Shown: positions 1 to 8,313 of the stretch, in pieces
Numbering within the stretch: position 1 is the first letter of the stretch
How the letters are laid out: every line of letters begins with the position of its first letter
NCBI GenBank assembly: GCA_947095585.1
Contig: OX352761.1
Span: forward strand, 37,039,260 to 37,103,259
Source: Nephrocerus scutellatus
Lineage: Eukaryota > Arthropoda > Insecta > Diptera > Pipunculidae
Length of the DNA: 64,000 bases
Direction: 5' to 3'
Notes under the pieces: model-generated
What the model was told of the DNA's origin: nothing
Database searches by the model: none
The model's input: only the letters and a program-made list of their open reading frames with translations
Position numbers and translations under genes: made by a program

Positions 1-600
1 GACAGACGTTTTCTTCGGCGAATTCGCTGCTGTGTGCCGTAGTGATCTCTACTGATGTCGTGACAGAGACCATGCGTTGTGCACTGCGGGGTGGTAGTTT
101 TGTTAAATGCGCGATGATCTCTTAATCGCCTATTGCTCGTAATAGGAAAATTGAGTGACTTTTGCTTAATATTTGTAGAGAGTGCGTTGGTAACTATGAA
201 TGATTGTTAAAAACTACATTTTGGGTTTTTTTTTATTTCTTTAATTTTATGTCTATGACAAAAGGCTTGGAAAAAAATTTCCAGACACGTTGTGTGGGTA
301 AAATTCTAATGTGGAGAATTTTGTTCCTCACACTATTAACTGCGTAAGCAATTAAATTATTACCCAATATCAATAATATTAGGCTAAACAATTAAGCCGG
401 AAAATTATTACACAATATAAATGCATCAGCATAAAGTTCGTCAACGGCTCTGGATATGGTTCATACACCCAGCTGTTGCCGTTGACGATGTCCATTCACC
501 CTTGTTCTCTATACCTACAATTCATAATTGTACTTGACTTTGGATTTTGTGTGTATCCGCCGCCGTACAGCATTGTATTCGGTATGGAACAATTGGGAAT
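1..600. other. AT-rich stretch without a gene
   Basis: I see no recognisable gene, RNA or element end here. The short open frames have no family signature and look like chance frames in AT-rich DNA. The stretch leads into the 73-bp tandem repeat. Confidence 0.5.
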
Positions 601-601
601 G

Positions 602-805
602 CTATAGCTGCAGTGCTGTATATACACAGCGTTGAATGCAGAGCGATCGCATGAATTATGTGCATTGCTATTTGTTATAGCTGCAGTGTTGTATACACAC
701 AGCATTGAATGCAGAGCGATCGCATGAATTATGTGCATTGCTATTTGTTATTATACACAGCATTGAAGGCAGAGCGATCGCATGAATTATGTGTATTGCT
801 ATTGA
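602..805. repeat. 73-bp tandem repeat, three copies
   Basis: The phrase GCAGAGCGATCGCATGAATT recurs at 638, 711 and about 769. The first interval is 73 bp. The second is 58 bp because about 15 bp (TAGCTGCAGTGTTG) is missing from the last copy. Each unit also contains TATACACAGC and a GCATTGCTATTTG-like end. No coding role is apparent. Confidence 0.85.
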
Positions 806-999
806 ATGTATATTTGAATGCTATTGAATGTAGCGGATATCGGGTGACGAGCTCATGAACATGGAATAATTATGTTTGACATGAAAAGTGAGCGCTGTAG
901 TGTGCTTGGCGTACTTTCGGTGTGACGCAATTGACGCCGTGGGAAAGGAGATCGTGTTTAGGAGAGTTAACTTGGTGAGACGACATGTAGTGCGATCAC

Positions 1000-1123
1000 T
1001 ACATTCCTCAATTGTCTTCCAAGAATCTTTCTCTTTTATTATTATTTCCATACGAAAACGCCAATTGAAATAATTTTCATTGTTTAATTTCGTGATTGTA
1101 TATTTCTCGATGGATGCAGCCAT
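1000..1123 (-). pseudogene. Ty1/copia Gag N-terminal fragment
   Basis: The first ~40 residues read from the Met at 1123 contain KLNNENYFNWRFRMEIII and DSWKTIEE. This matches the conserved start of insect copia Gag (the L-x-x-x-N-Y-x-x-W-[KR]-F-x-M core). In a full copia polyprotein this region begins the capsid. The match stops near residue 42, and the rest of the open frame has no copia similarity. No protease, integrase, RT or LTR was found nearby, so this is a short relic or a heavily decayed 5' end. Confidence 0.6.
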
Positions 1124-1639
1124 TTTTCTTTGTTATACGACGTACACCACAATAATACAATTAATTTTTCACAAAATCTGTTATAAAACAAGAAAAAATA
1201 TGCGTTTTAATTATTTATGCAAAGGACCATAACCTTAGCAGCAGCTAGTTACGCAGTATGAAATAAGAAGATCTTGAGTTGTTATGAGTTTGAATGTTTT
1301 CAATAAACTGAATAATATATTTCTATATTTCTTAACAAAACAATTTATTCATTTAAACAGTGTACTGTGATATATTTTAAGGAGGTTTATTTTTATATGA
1401 ATTACGATACAGTATGATTAATATTCAACAAAAATGTACTTTAGGATGGAACCTGGCCCACTGAGATGTGTTGTGGTGGTTGGTTGGTTGTGTTGTATGG
1501 GTGATTTTGGGAGCGCCCAAAATCTTCCTTACACACTTTTCCAAGAAAAAGCTGGCTGAACTGCTTAACGCCAATTCTTGATTCAAATGGCATTCTTTGG
1601 GCAGGGGGAAGGATTAGCCTTGCCAATCTACCAGAGAGC

Positions 1640-2727
1640 CAGCGGTATCCAATAATATTAACTACATGCCACTTAGTTGACCTGATTGTACGTGAGATCC
1701 ACCTCGATTACCATCATTGTGGAAATTCTGTGACGGTACATCTGATAAGAGAAGAATTCTGGATTCCTGCTGTGAGGTCTGCCTCAAGTGAATAAATGTA
1801 TCCGGAACAGTCCAGTATGTATTCGATGGAAGGCTAAAGCTATTCAGCCGATCATGGACGCATCACTCCAGCACCTGCATTCAGTAAAATCGGAGTCGAT
1901 CTGTGCGTTCCGTTTCATATTAAAGCCAGCTTTAGGGTTCGAGAAAATTTTAAAGTTTGGGTGGCAGTCGTTGTTTGTCTATCTACCAAAGCAGTTCATT
2001 TAGAAATTTGCTCGGACTTAAGCACATATATGTTCCTAGTATCATTCACACGTTTCGCAAACAGACGATGTTGGCCCCCACTGCTCCTCTCCGACAATGG
2101 TACAAATTTCATTGAAGCCAAAAGAATGACCAATAATGAATGGAACAAGGTCACCGAAAAAAGCAAGGATCGGTCAGCTATTTAGGAAATAGTTTGGAAG
2201 TTTAACCCACCCTACAGACCAAACTTCGATGGATTATTGGAAGCCGCCGTTAAATTTATGCAACATTTTATGAAGAAAATATCTGGTGTCACTAATCTAA
2301 CATATACTCTAATATGTCGTATTGAAGGCATACTAAATAGCAGGCCCTTACATCCAGAATAATCAGAAGCAGAAGATGCACGTGCCATTACGCCATTTCA
2401 TTTCATCACACAAAGCAGTTTCAAAAACTCTCTAATCGATGTTGTCCCTCAACTGCCGTTCCAATAACAAAACGCTGGTTGCAAGTACAGCAACTTCAGC
2501 AGCATTTTGGGACCCGATTCCTCCAGGAGTACTTCCACAATCTACGGAAGAGAAATAAGAGGAAGTTCCCTACCCGGACACTTGGTATCGGATTTTTGGT
2601 ATTGCTCCAAAAAGCGTGCGTAACGCCTGCAGACTGGAAGATGGGTCGAATCGAATGTTATCCTGATGATAAGGGGAATGTTCGTAGAGTCGACGTGAAG
2701 ACAACCATCGTGCAACAAATCGTCTAG
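1640..2727 (+). pseudogene. BEL/Pao integrase remnant
   Basis: Several frames together give the BEL/Pao integrase order. They show a zinc-binding region ending near RWKAKAIQP (about 1830), then the catalytic core with VVVCLSTKAVHLEI (about 1963-2010) and LLLSDNGTNF (about 2078-2110). Next come PPYRPNFDGLLEAAVKF (about 2208) and the ILNSRP block (about 2330). The C-terminal DUF5641-type domain is the ORF from 2479 to 2727, with QQHFGTRF and WKMGRIECYPDD. At least three frame changes and two stops (about 2183 and 2360) break it. The protein would have joined element cDNA to host DNA. No RT is seen upstream, so the copy is truncated or diverged beyond recognition before 1640. Confidence 0.85.
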
Positions 2728-2752
2728 TCCCACTATTCCCAGTTGATACCAG

Positions 2753-3286
2753 TTGGAAGAGCCAGGCTTACGCAAAAGTATCCGAAAGCAAAATCGCACC
2801 ACTATGCTGCTATCTCGTGTTATTTTGTGTTGGTTTTCCCTTACTTTTTCAATTACCAGCTCATTGGACATACAACTTCTTACCCCGGGCATCCACATCC
2901 AGCGAGTAGGAAGTGCCTCGATTAAACTTTTCGATTTGCAGTTTTCAGTCGAAACTTCTCTGAATATCACCGCGTTTAAGGCTGTGGAAATGCAACTTGA
3001 TGACCTGATCGAACAACAGCAGCAGCTCCGCAATTAAGAGCAGATAAATGCCTACTTGGCGAGCATCCAGTTGCTCATCATTTCAATTCAGATGAACCAC
3101 CGGAACATCATTAACGTCCGACCAGTTACAGCACTAAAAGAACATGTTCGCCGAATAAATAAGGGACTGGAATTTTGTACATTACCACCTGTATCCGTTG
3201 AGTCTTCATTAATCACTTTCAACAAAATAAATAAGTCTATCCGTCAAAAAATGGTTGTTGTGTCATTCAGCATCCCCTTAGTTTAA
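2753..3286 (+). pseudogene. ORF in envelope position downstream of BEL integrase
   Basis: This frame starts 26 bp after the integrase stop and has one internal TAA at 3035-3037. An internal Met near 2804 begins a hydrophobic stretch (MLLSRVILCWFSLTFSITSS) that resembles a signal peptide. A Gln-rich segment, LIEQQQQLRN, precedes the stop. Some BEL/Pao elements of the roo type carry an env-like ORF at exactly this place. I infer that role from position and the signal peptide, not from a clear domain match. The reading frame is then split by a SINE and continues after it. Alternatively, this could be an unrelated captured gene. Confidence 0.4.
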
Positions 3287-3304
3287 CCGAAGATATTTTC
3301 CGAG

Positions 3305-3590
3305 TATGTGTTTATCAGCGCCGTGGTTCAGTGGAAGTGCACATGGCTGCTGAGCAGGAGGTTCAGGTTCGAACCCCAGCGACACCAAAAGTATTTTTCA
3401 CCATGTCCCACCTCTCGCGAATGGGTGACTAACGTTCCGAGAGTAATACCTTGTCACGGAAAGCTTCTTAATTCGCCGTTAGGATCCGGCCTTAAATTGT
3501 ATGTCCCTTCCATTTGTGTCCAAAAAATTAACATGCGCAGCACAAATGGTCGCGCGCCGAATATTATTATTATTATTATGTGTTTATCAG
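3305..3590 (+). mobile_element. tRNA-derived SINE with 14-bp TSD
   Basis: The 258-bp body (3319-3576) starts with a tRNA-like head. Box A is GTGGTTCAGTGG (3323-3334) and box B is GGTTCGAACCC (3366-3376), spaced as in Pol III internal promoters. The body ends in an ATT microsatellite (3561-3576). It is flanked by perfect copies of TATGTGTTTATCAG at 3305-3318 and 3577-3590. No protein is encoded, so mobilisation would have depended on a LINE. It interrupts the ORF that follows the BEL integrase. Removing the body and one TSD copy leaves that frame continuous, so the SINE is younger than the BEL copy. Confidence 0.93.
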
Positions 3591-3890
3591 TGTTCCAACA
3601 ATTGATTCCCTCGCTATTCTACTGGATAATGAAAGCTTCGTGCAACATACCATGATTAGTTTAGACTACCAAACATTCTTTAAGCCAACGCAAGCCATAG
3701 ATCTGGGTAACGGTATCTACGATAAAGTTGAAGAGAAACATTTGACTAGCTGCTGGAAGGAAGCACTAAAAATTCCCTCATCTGATTCACTTTTAAGAAA
3801 ATGCAACACAAACACGGTCGGCCGAGAGTACGACAAGATCTATCATATTCAAACTGATCCACATCCACATCAGAGGTGGGGGGACGTTCC
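3591..3890 (+). pseudogene. Continuation of the post-integrase ORF after the SINE
   Basis: The open frame continues in phase with the part before the SINE, through LAILLDNESF and SLDYQTFFKPTQ, to about 3880. There it meets an antisense LINE fragment. The protein has no motif I can name. I treat it as the same env-position ORF because the frame is continuous once the SINE is excluded. It is truncated at its 3' end, and no transmembrane anchor is seen. Confidence 0.35.
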
Positions 3891-3894
3891 TCAA

Positions 3895-4297
3895 ACTTAT
3901 ATGAGAAGCTTAGAGTACTGTCGTCAGCGAAAGAGTGAATTAGATTAGAAGTCACAGATAAGAGATCATTAATAAAAATGAGAAAGAGTGTCGAGGACAG
4001 AACAGAGCCCTGGGAAACGCCAGCATTAATGTGGTGTATTTTCGACTTGAAACCGTCCAAAACAACTTGAATTGAGCGGTCCAAAAGATAGCTTCTAATC
4101 CAATGAAGCAGTTTATCATCGACTCCATAAGCAAGCATTTTAGACAAAAGAGCTTGATGCCAAACTCTGTCAAATGCCTTAGAAATATCCAGCTTGGAAG
4201 AACACCTCTTCAGAACTAATGGAGAAATACCATCTGACCCAGCGGATTTGTGAGTGTTGAGATCATTTAAAACTCTAGCAACTGTCATTGCAGTCAT
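3895..4297 (-). pseudogene. Jockey/CR1-like LINE RT fragment
   Basis: Reading from 4297, the frame shows LNDLNTHKSAGSDGISPLVLKR (the RT finger block). It then jumps directly to DISKAFDRVWHQALLSKM, HWIRSYLLDR, GVSQGSVLS and SFADDSTL (palm A to C). The segment normally lying between the SAGSDGI block and palm A is absent, so the copy has an internal deletion. The catalytic FADD is intact, but this is only about 130 residues of an RT. Its left end abuts the env-position ORF and its right end abuts the + strand RTE-like LINE. Confidence 0.8.
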
Positions 4298-4394
4298 TTA
4301 TAAATCGAAGTCCAACGAAGTGAATTTGATAGGATCTTATCGGCCAGATTTCAGACTTGAGTCCGGCGTGTCACGATCATACAGTGTTACGCCC

Positions 4395-4840
4395 CAACGA
4401 ATCCCTCGACTGAGGATGAAAAGGACAACTTCTACAATCAGGTAGATGGGGGACTTGAATGCCAAGGTAGGCAACGAGAACGAAGGACTTAGACGTGTGA
4501 TTGGGAAGCACGGCCTCGGCAAACAAAATGTCAATGGTGAAAAATTTGTTGCTTTCTGCAACACCAACCACCTTGTCTTAGAGGCACCATGTTTGAGCTT
4601 AAGACCTGCCACAAAGTGAGCTGGGTGTCAACTGACAGGCAATCATCATCCAACCAAATCGATATTGTGGCGATCAGCCGACGTTTTAAGAGCTGTCTTT
4701 TAGACGTCAGAAACAGACGAGGAGCCGGCATGGAAAAATGTACGGGATCATCACCTTATGGTAGCTACTGTCCAGTTACGTACTGCATCAGTTCAAAGAA
4801 TCCGCAATATCATCCGAATGCCTAGGTAAAACATCGACCG
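4395..4840 (+). pseudogene. AP endonuclease domain of the RTE-like LINE
   Basis: Pieces in two frames read LNAKVGNENEGLRRVIGKHG, LGKQNVNGEKFVAFCNTNHL and VLEAP, followed near 4730 by a segment equivalent to the D-H catalytic end (WKNVRDHHLM). This is the usual second half of an APE-type LINE endonuclease, which nicks target DNA for priming. The N-terminal half is missing, and stop codons lie at about 4440 and 4615. Confidence 0.7.
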
Positions 4841-5439
4841 GCTAAAGATTCCCTCAGTACGCCAAAAGTTAAGGAATCACTTATCGCAAGGAGTGGAAGC
4901 AATCAACAGCTCACTGCCGACAACCACCCAAGAACATTGGAAGTTTGTGAAAAATGTTTTCACATCTGGAGGGGAAAGTATTGTTGGTAGAAGCCAGGCA
5001 AGGCACATCACGTGACTTACCGAAGATATCTGGAGGCGGATTGAAGGTCGTAAGCAACTTTAAGCTGGTATTGTAGATACCCCAGCAACAGCGAGGATCG
5101 AGCTAGAGTCCCTGTATCGAAACAAAATGAGAGTGCAGCATAGTGTAAGACGTGACAAACGTAATTATATTAACAACCTGGTCTCAGAAGCAGATGAAGC
5201 AGCGAGAAGGTGCGATGGCAGAACCGTTTATAGAATCACAAAAGACCTGACAGGTCGTCAGCTCTAGCCAACATCCGGTGAAAGGCCTGGTTAGTGCCAT
5301 ACTCGTTTCAGATGAGGATCAGCTCAAGCGATGGAAGCAGCATTTCTCTACGGTCCTTAACCGTGTATTCGCCAACAATATGCACCCAAATTAAACGGAG
5401 CTGCCAGAAGTAACAATTTCCCAAATTCGCACCTCAACT

Positions 5440-6310
5440 CCCAGTAAAGATGAGATCGCTACCACGATCAGCGCACTAAAGAACAACAAGTTGGTAGGAT
5501 TAGATGGCATTTATATCCTCTTGTATAGAGAGCTTGGGAGTTTCCCCGACGAATGAAAGAAGGGAATGATTGTCAAGCTCCCTAAAAAAGGTAGTCTTAT
5601 GGAGTGCGAAAACTGGAGAGGCATTTGCGTTCTTCCTGCAGTTGCAAAAGTAATAGCCAAAGTAGTACTTGAGCGAATTAAGGAACATCTGGAAGATACA
5701 CTCGATGCCGAACAAGCCGGTTTCCGCATTGGATCCTCCTGCGAATCATTATTGAACAGTGCGTTGAGTTCCGGTCACCACTGCACCTGCTGTTCGTCGA
5801 TTTTGAGAAGGCGTTTGACAGTGTCAACAGACAATTTATCTGGTTCGCCTTGCGCAGGAGAGGTATACCCGATAAACTAATAGTTATTATTAAAGCAACC
5901 TTATATGGCTCTAAATGTCATGTGCTGTCAGAGGAATTCGAGATCCTAAGTGGGGTACGACAAAGTTGCATTCTATCGCCTATACTTTTTTTTGTTGGTG
6001 ATTAGCTATGTATTTCTCGCAGCTTTATATACTGGAAATGTAGGAACTCGTTGGACTCTTACATCTAAACTCAAACATCTGGACTACGCTGACGACGTTT
6101 GTTTACTCTCACACAGGATTATGGAGCTGCACCAAATTACAACAAATGTGGAAAGGGAGGCAAACGTTGGTGTTTTGAAGATTAATACTGTCAAAACCAA
6201 AATCATCAACCTCGGCACAAACTCAGTAACTCAAGTTAACACTGCTGGAAAGCCAGTAGAGAGAGTAGAGAGTTATCGATTATATGGCGAAGCAATGCGA
6301 TCAGCTTAAA
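5440..6310 (+). pseudogene. Reverse transcriptase of the RTE-like LINE
   Basis: Visible RT landmarks in order: ISALKNNKLVGLDGI (about 5470-5510), GMIVKLPKKGSLMECENWRG (about 5560-5625), LDAEQAGFR (about 5702), a palm A equivalent LLFVDFEKAFDSVN (about 5788-5830), GVRQSCILSPILF (about 5953-5990) and HLDYADDVCLLSHR (about 6076-6115). The YADD catalytic box is intact. Frame changes near 5515, 5760, 5880 and 5990 make it non-functional. The enzyme would have made cDNA at the nicked target. Confidence 0.85.
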
Positions 6311-6342
6311 CACCAAGCTGTGACTGTTGCAGCACTTGGAAG

Positions 6343-6564
6343 GTGACCGCTACTATCACAAAAAGATTACAAACGTTCGTAAATAGGTGCCTACGGAACA
6401 TATTAAGGGTTTTCTGGCCTAACCGTATCTCTAACGATCATCTTTGCCAGAGAACGGGTCAAGAACCAATAGGCACAACCATACAACGACGGAAGTGGCA
6501 GCGGATTGGTCATACAGTCCGAAAAGGCGACAGTTCCATAGCAAACTACGCAATGCAATATTAA
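6343..6564 (+). pseudogene. C-terminal domain of the RTE-like LINE ORF
   Basis: This 73-residue frame includes KRLQTFVNRCLRNILRVFWP, then RRKWQRIGHTVRKGDSSIAN, typical of the last ~70 residues of RTE/CFDP2-like LINE polyproteins downstream of the RT thumb. It follows the RT after one frame change. The stop at 6562-6564 is probably the authentic end of the ORF, because the sequence then turns AT-rich and is the target of the LOA insertion. Confidence 0.75.
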
Positions 6565-6623
6565 ATATTTCTAAATGTGCAAATGCACTCAACTTATTTT
6601 AATTGTAAACTTAATCCAGTTTA

Positions 6624-7150
6624 GCCTTGCAATGCTGTCGCCTCCAGGTCCTCGGGGCGGTTGCGGAATCGTAACGGGTGATTATTAAGTGACCTAGATG
6701 CGGGGCGGGTCACGCTAATTGACAGCAATGGGCTGGATCAAGGTGTAATGCGAACCGAGCCGATGATCGACTAGGCTGGGGGCCCATTTAAATAGCCCAG
6801 TCATGATCGGAGCCCTCTGGATACCTGGCGACCTCCAGAGGTACCCTTAGCGGATGCCTTACCTGGGTAATTCGGATCTCTGGGAACTCGTGGGAACAAA
6901 AATGAACCAAAATAATAAAATAAATTTTTTCAAGAAACCCGAGATCGGCGCTCTCCAAAGGCCGAAAAACGAGACCGGAGCTCACCAAATACCGAAGACT
7001 TCAGGAGGGAGCTTTTCGAACCTTAAAGGTGGGTCTCCCTCCAGAGTTATAGTGTTGTAAGATCCTAAGGATTCAACTCCAGGGACCAGCAAAGCATCAG
7101 GGGGGAGCAACTCGAACCTTAAAGGTGGGTCTCCCTCCAAAGTAATAGGG
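6624..7150 (+). promoter_or_regulatory. LOA 5' UTR, shared with the second copy
   Basis: The block GGGCTGGAT-AAGGTGT ... GGCTGGGGGCCCA ... AATAGCCCAGTC at about 6729-6808 recurs at about 20729-20806 in the second LOA copy. This marks a conserved 5' leader. LINE 5' UTRs carry an internal promoter, and I infer the same here. It is markedly more GC-rich than the flanking DNA. Confidence 0.65.
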
Positions 7151-7190
7151 ATGTCGGATCCTAAGTCATCGACTGGGACCAGCAATGCCA
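7001..7190 (+). repeat. 96-bp tandem repeat at the start of LOA ORF1
   Basis: Two units begin at 7001 and 7097. Each contains CGAACCTTAAAGGTGGGTCT and CCCTCCA, and each ends in GGACCAGCAA. The ORF1 start codon (7151) lies in the second unit. The other LOA copy also has tandem units near its ORF1 start, but with a different sequence. Such monomers are often part of LINE promoters. Confidence 0.85.
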
Positions 7191-8269
7191 ATTCTCTTCC
7201 TTTGGACAAGCGACAGTATAGAGAACGTCGTTCAGGCCATAGGATACTGGAAAGGTGGGCTGAGACCCCCAAGGGGCAGCTCACTAAGGAGCAGAGAGAC
7301 TCTCTAGCATGGGCGAAAAAGACTGCTGACTACGTCGGTAACCCTGAAAGGGACTGCGTGCCGAAAAGGCAGAGGTCTCTGGATGAGGTGGAGGTGGCGA
7401 GTAGTAAAAGAGCCAAAGTGCATGAGTCGGGAGCTCTAAAGGCGCACAAACCTAAGTCATATAGTGACGTCATAAGGGAACATGCGTTAGTGCTTGCTGT
7501 CATTGACAGAAATCATGATGAAGGGAACATCTCTTCGGATAGATGGAAGTCAGTGGCGAATGCTCTTAACCGGGTATTTTTAAAGGTCCTTAGGGAAAAC
7601 CTGGGACCTCCTCCGTCCAGTAGAGATGCGGGATGGTTTCAAGGCAGGGTGAAACTAACTGCATGCTCAGACCAGAGATCTGCACTTCTCTATAAGAAGG
7701 CCATCTCTGAGGTTGGAGAGGTGTGGCCGGGCGCTAAGCTTGAAGCAGTCAGTAGGGAGGAGATCCCGAACAGGCCTAGAGCACGCGTTTGGCTTCCAGC
7801 TGAACCAACAGAGCAAGAAATCATGCAGATAATTCATGCCAGTAACCCGAACCTTCCAACCAAAAACTGGAAGATTCTAAAGCAGGAAGAAGCTAAGGGC
7901 GACTCCAGATTGTCAACCATGTTAATAAACAAAGAGTCCCTAGCACCACTTTCAGATACCAAGGGGGTTATAGATTTCGGTTTCGGGTCATTAACCCTCA
8001 AAGTATTCAAAAAAGATGAAACCAATAATTTGACTGTGGATAAAGCCACAATTAACAACCAGTCCCTTCAAGGGGAGGTTGCCATTGCACTCGATGGTGA
8101 CAGTCGTTCCAGCGAAGACCTAGTCAGCAGAATGGACGGCCTGCTCTCCATTGAATCCGACGAGGAATGCCTGTCAGATTCGTTCGGGGAACTGGCATAC
8201 ACTACAGTCATAGAGGCCTTGAGGAACGAGACGGATGCATCCGGCGTGTCCTCGGGGACAGAAAATTAA
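7151..8269 (+). CDS. LOA ORF1 protein, intact
   Basis: This 372-residue ORF1 product is intact. The N-terminal ~110 residues are basic and low in complexity, with KRQYRERRSGHR and PKRQRSL. The central and C-terminal part (about 100-290) holds a DUF4780-like nucleic-acid-binding region, with SYSDVIREHALVLAVIDRN, PRARVWLPAEPTEQEI, LINKESLAPL and LTLKVFKKDE. The tail is acidic (SIESDEECLSDSFGEL). ORF1 proteins coat LINE RNA to form the particle used in retrotransposition. The stop is followed 44 bp later by the ORF2 start. The same conserved blocks, disrupted, occur in the second LOA copy. The start could also be downstream of the repeat, but Met 7151 is the first in frame. Confidence 0.85.
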   Translation: MSDPKSSTGTSNANSLPLDKRQYRERRSGHRILERWAETPKGQLTKEQRDSLAWAKKTADYVGNPERDCVPKRQRSLDEVEVASSKRAKVHESGALKAHKPKSYSDVIREHALVLAVIDRNHDEGNISSDRWKSVANALNRVFLKVLRENLGPPPSSRDAGWFQGRVKLTACSDQRSALLYKKAISEVGEVWPGAKLEAVSREEIPNRPRARVWLPAEPTEQEIMQIIHASNPNLPTKNWKILKQEEAKGDSRLSTMLINKESLAPLSDTKGVIDFGFGSLTLKVFKKDETNNLTVDKATINNQSLQGEVAIALDGDSRSSEDLVSRMDGLLSIESDEECLSDSFGELAYTTVIEALRNETDASGVSSGTEN

Positions 8270-8313
8270 ACCGCCATAGCGGTTATAGAAGGAGAAGGTA
8301 AGGTAATTTACTT

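Larger units (their letters stand above)
4310..6611 (+). mobile_element. RTE-like LINE, decayed, 5' part of a split copy
   Basis: The order is an AP-type endonuclease (about 4395-4830), a linker, reverse transcriptase (about 5440-6310) and a C-terminal segment (6343-6562). The body is interrupted by many stops and frame changes. The 3' untranslated part is split at the target TAATCCAGTTTA by the LOA element at 6624-12003 and resumes at 12004. The protein style (EN with GKHGLGKQNVNG, C-terminal RRKWQRIGHTVRK) matches the RTE/CFDP2-like LINEs common in insects. Clade assignment is from memory of family style. Confidence 0.75.

Noticed and set aside
496..738. Minus-strand ORF of 80 residues
   Set aside because: It is antisense to the 73-bp tandem repeat. 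The apparent protein repeats come from the DNA repeat, and no motif is present.
2542..3033. Minus-strand 163-residue ORF
   Set aside because: It is the antisense shadow of the BEL integrase C-terminus and the following + strand ORF, whose motifs are clear on the + strand.
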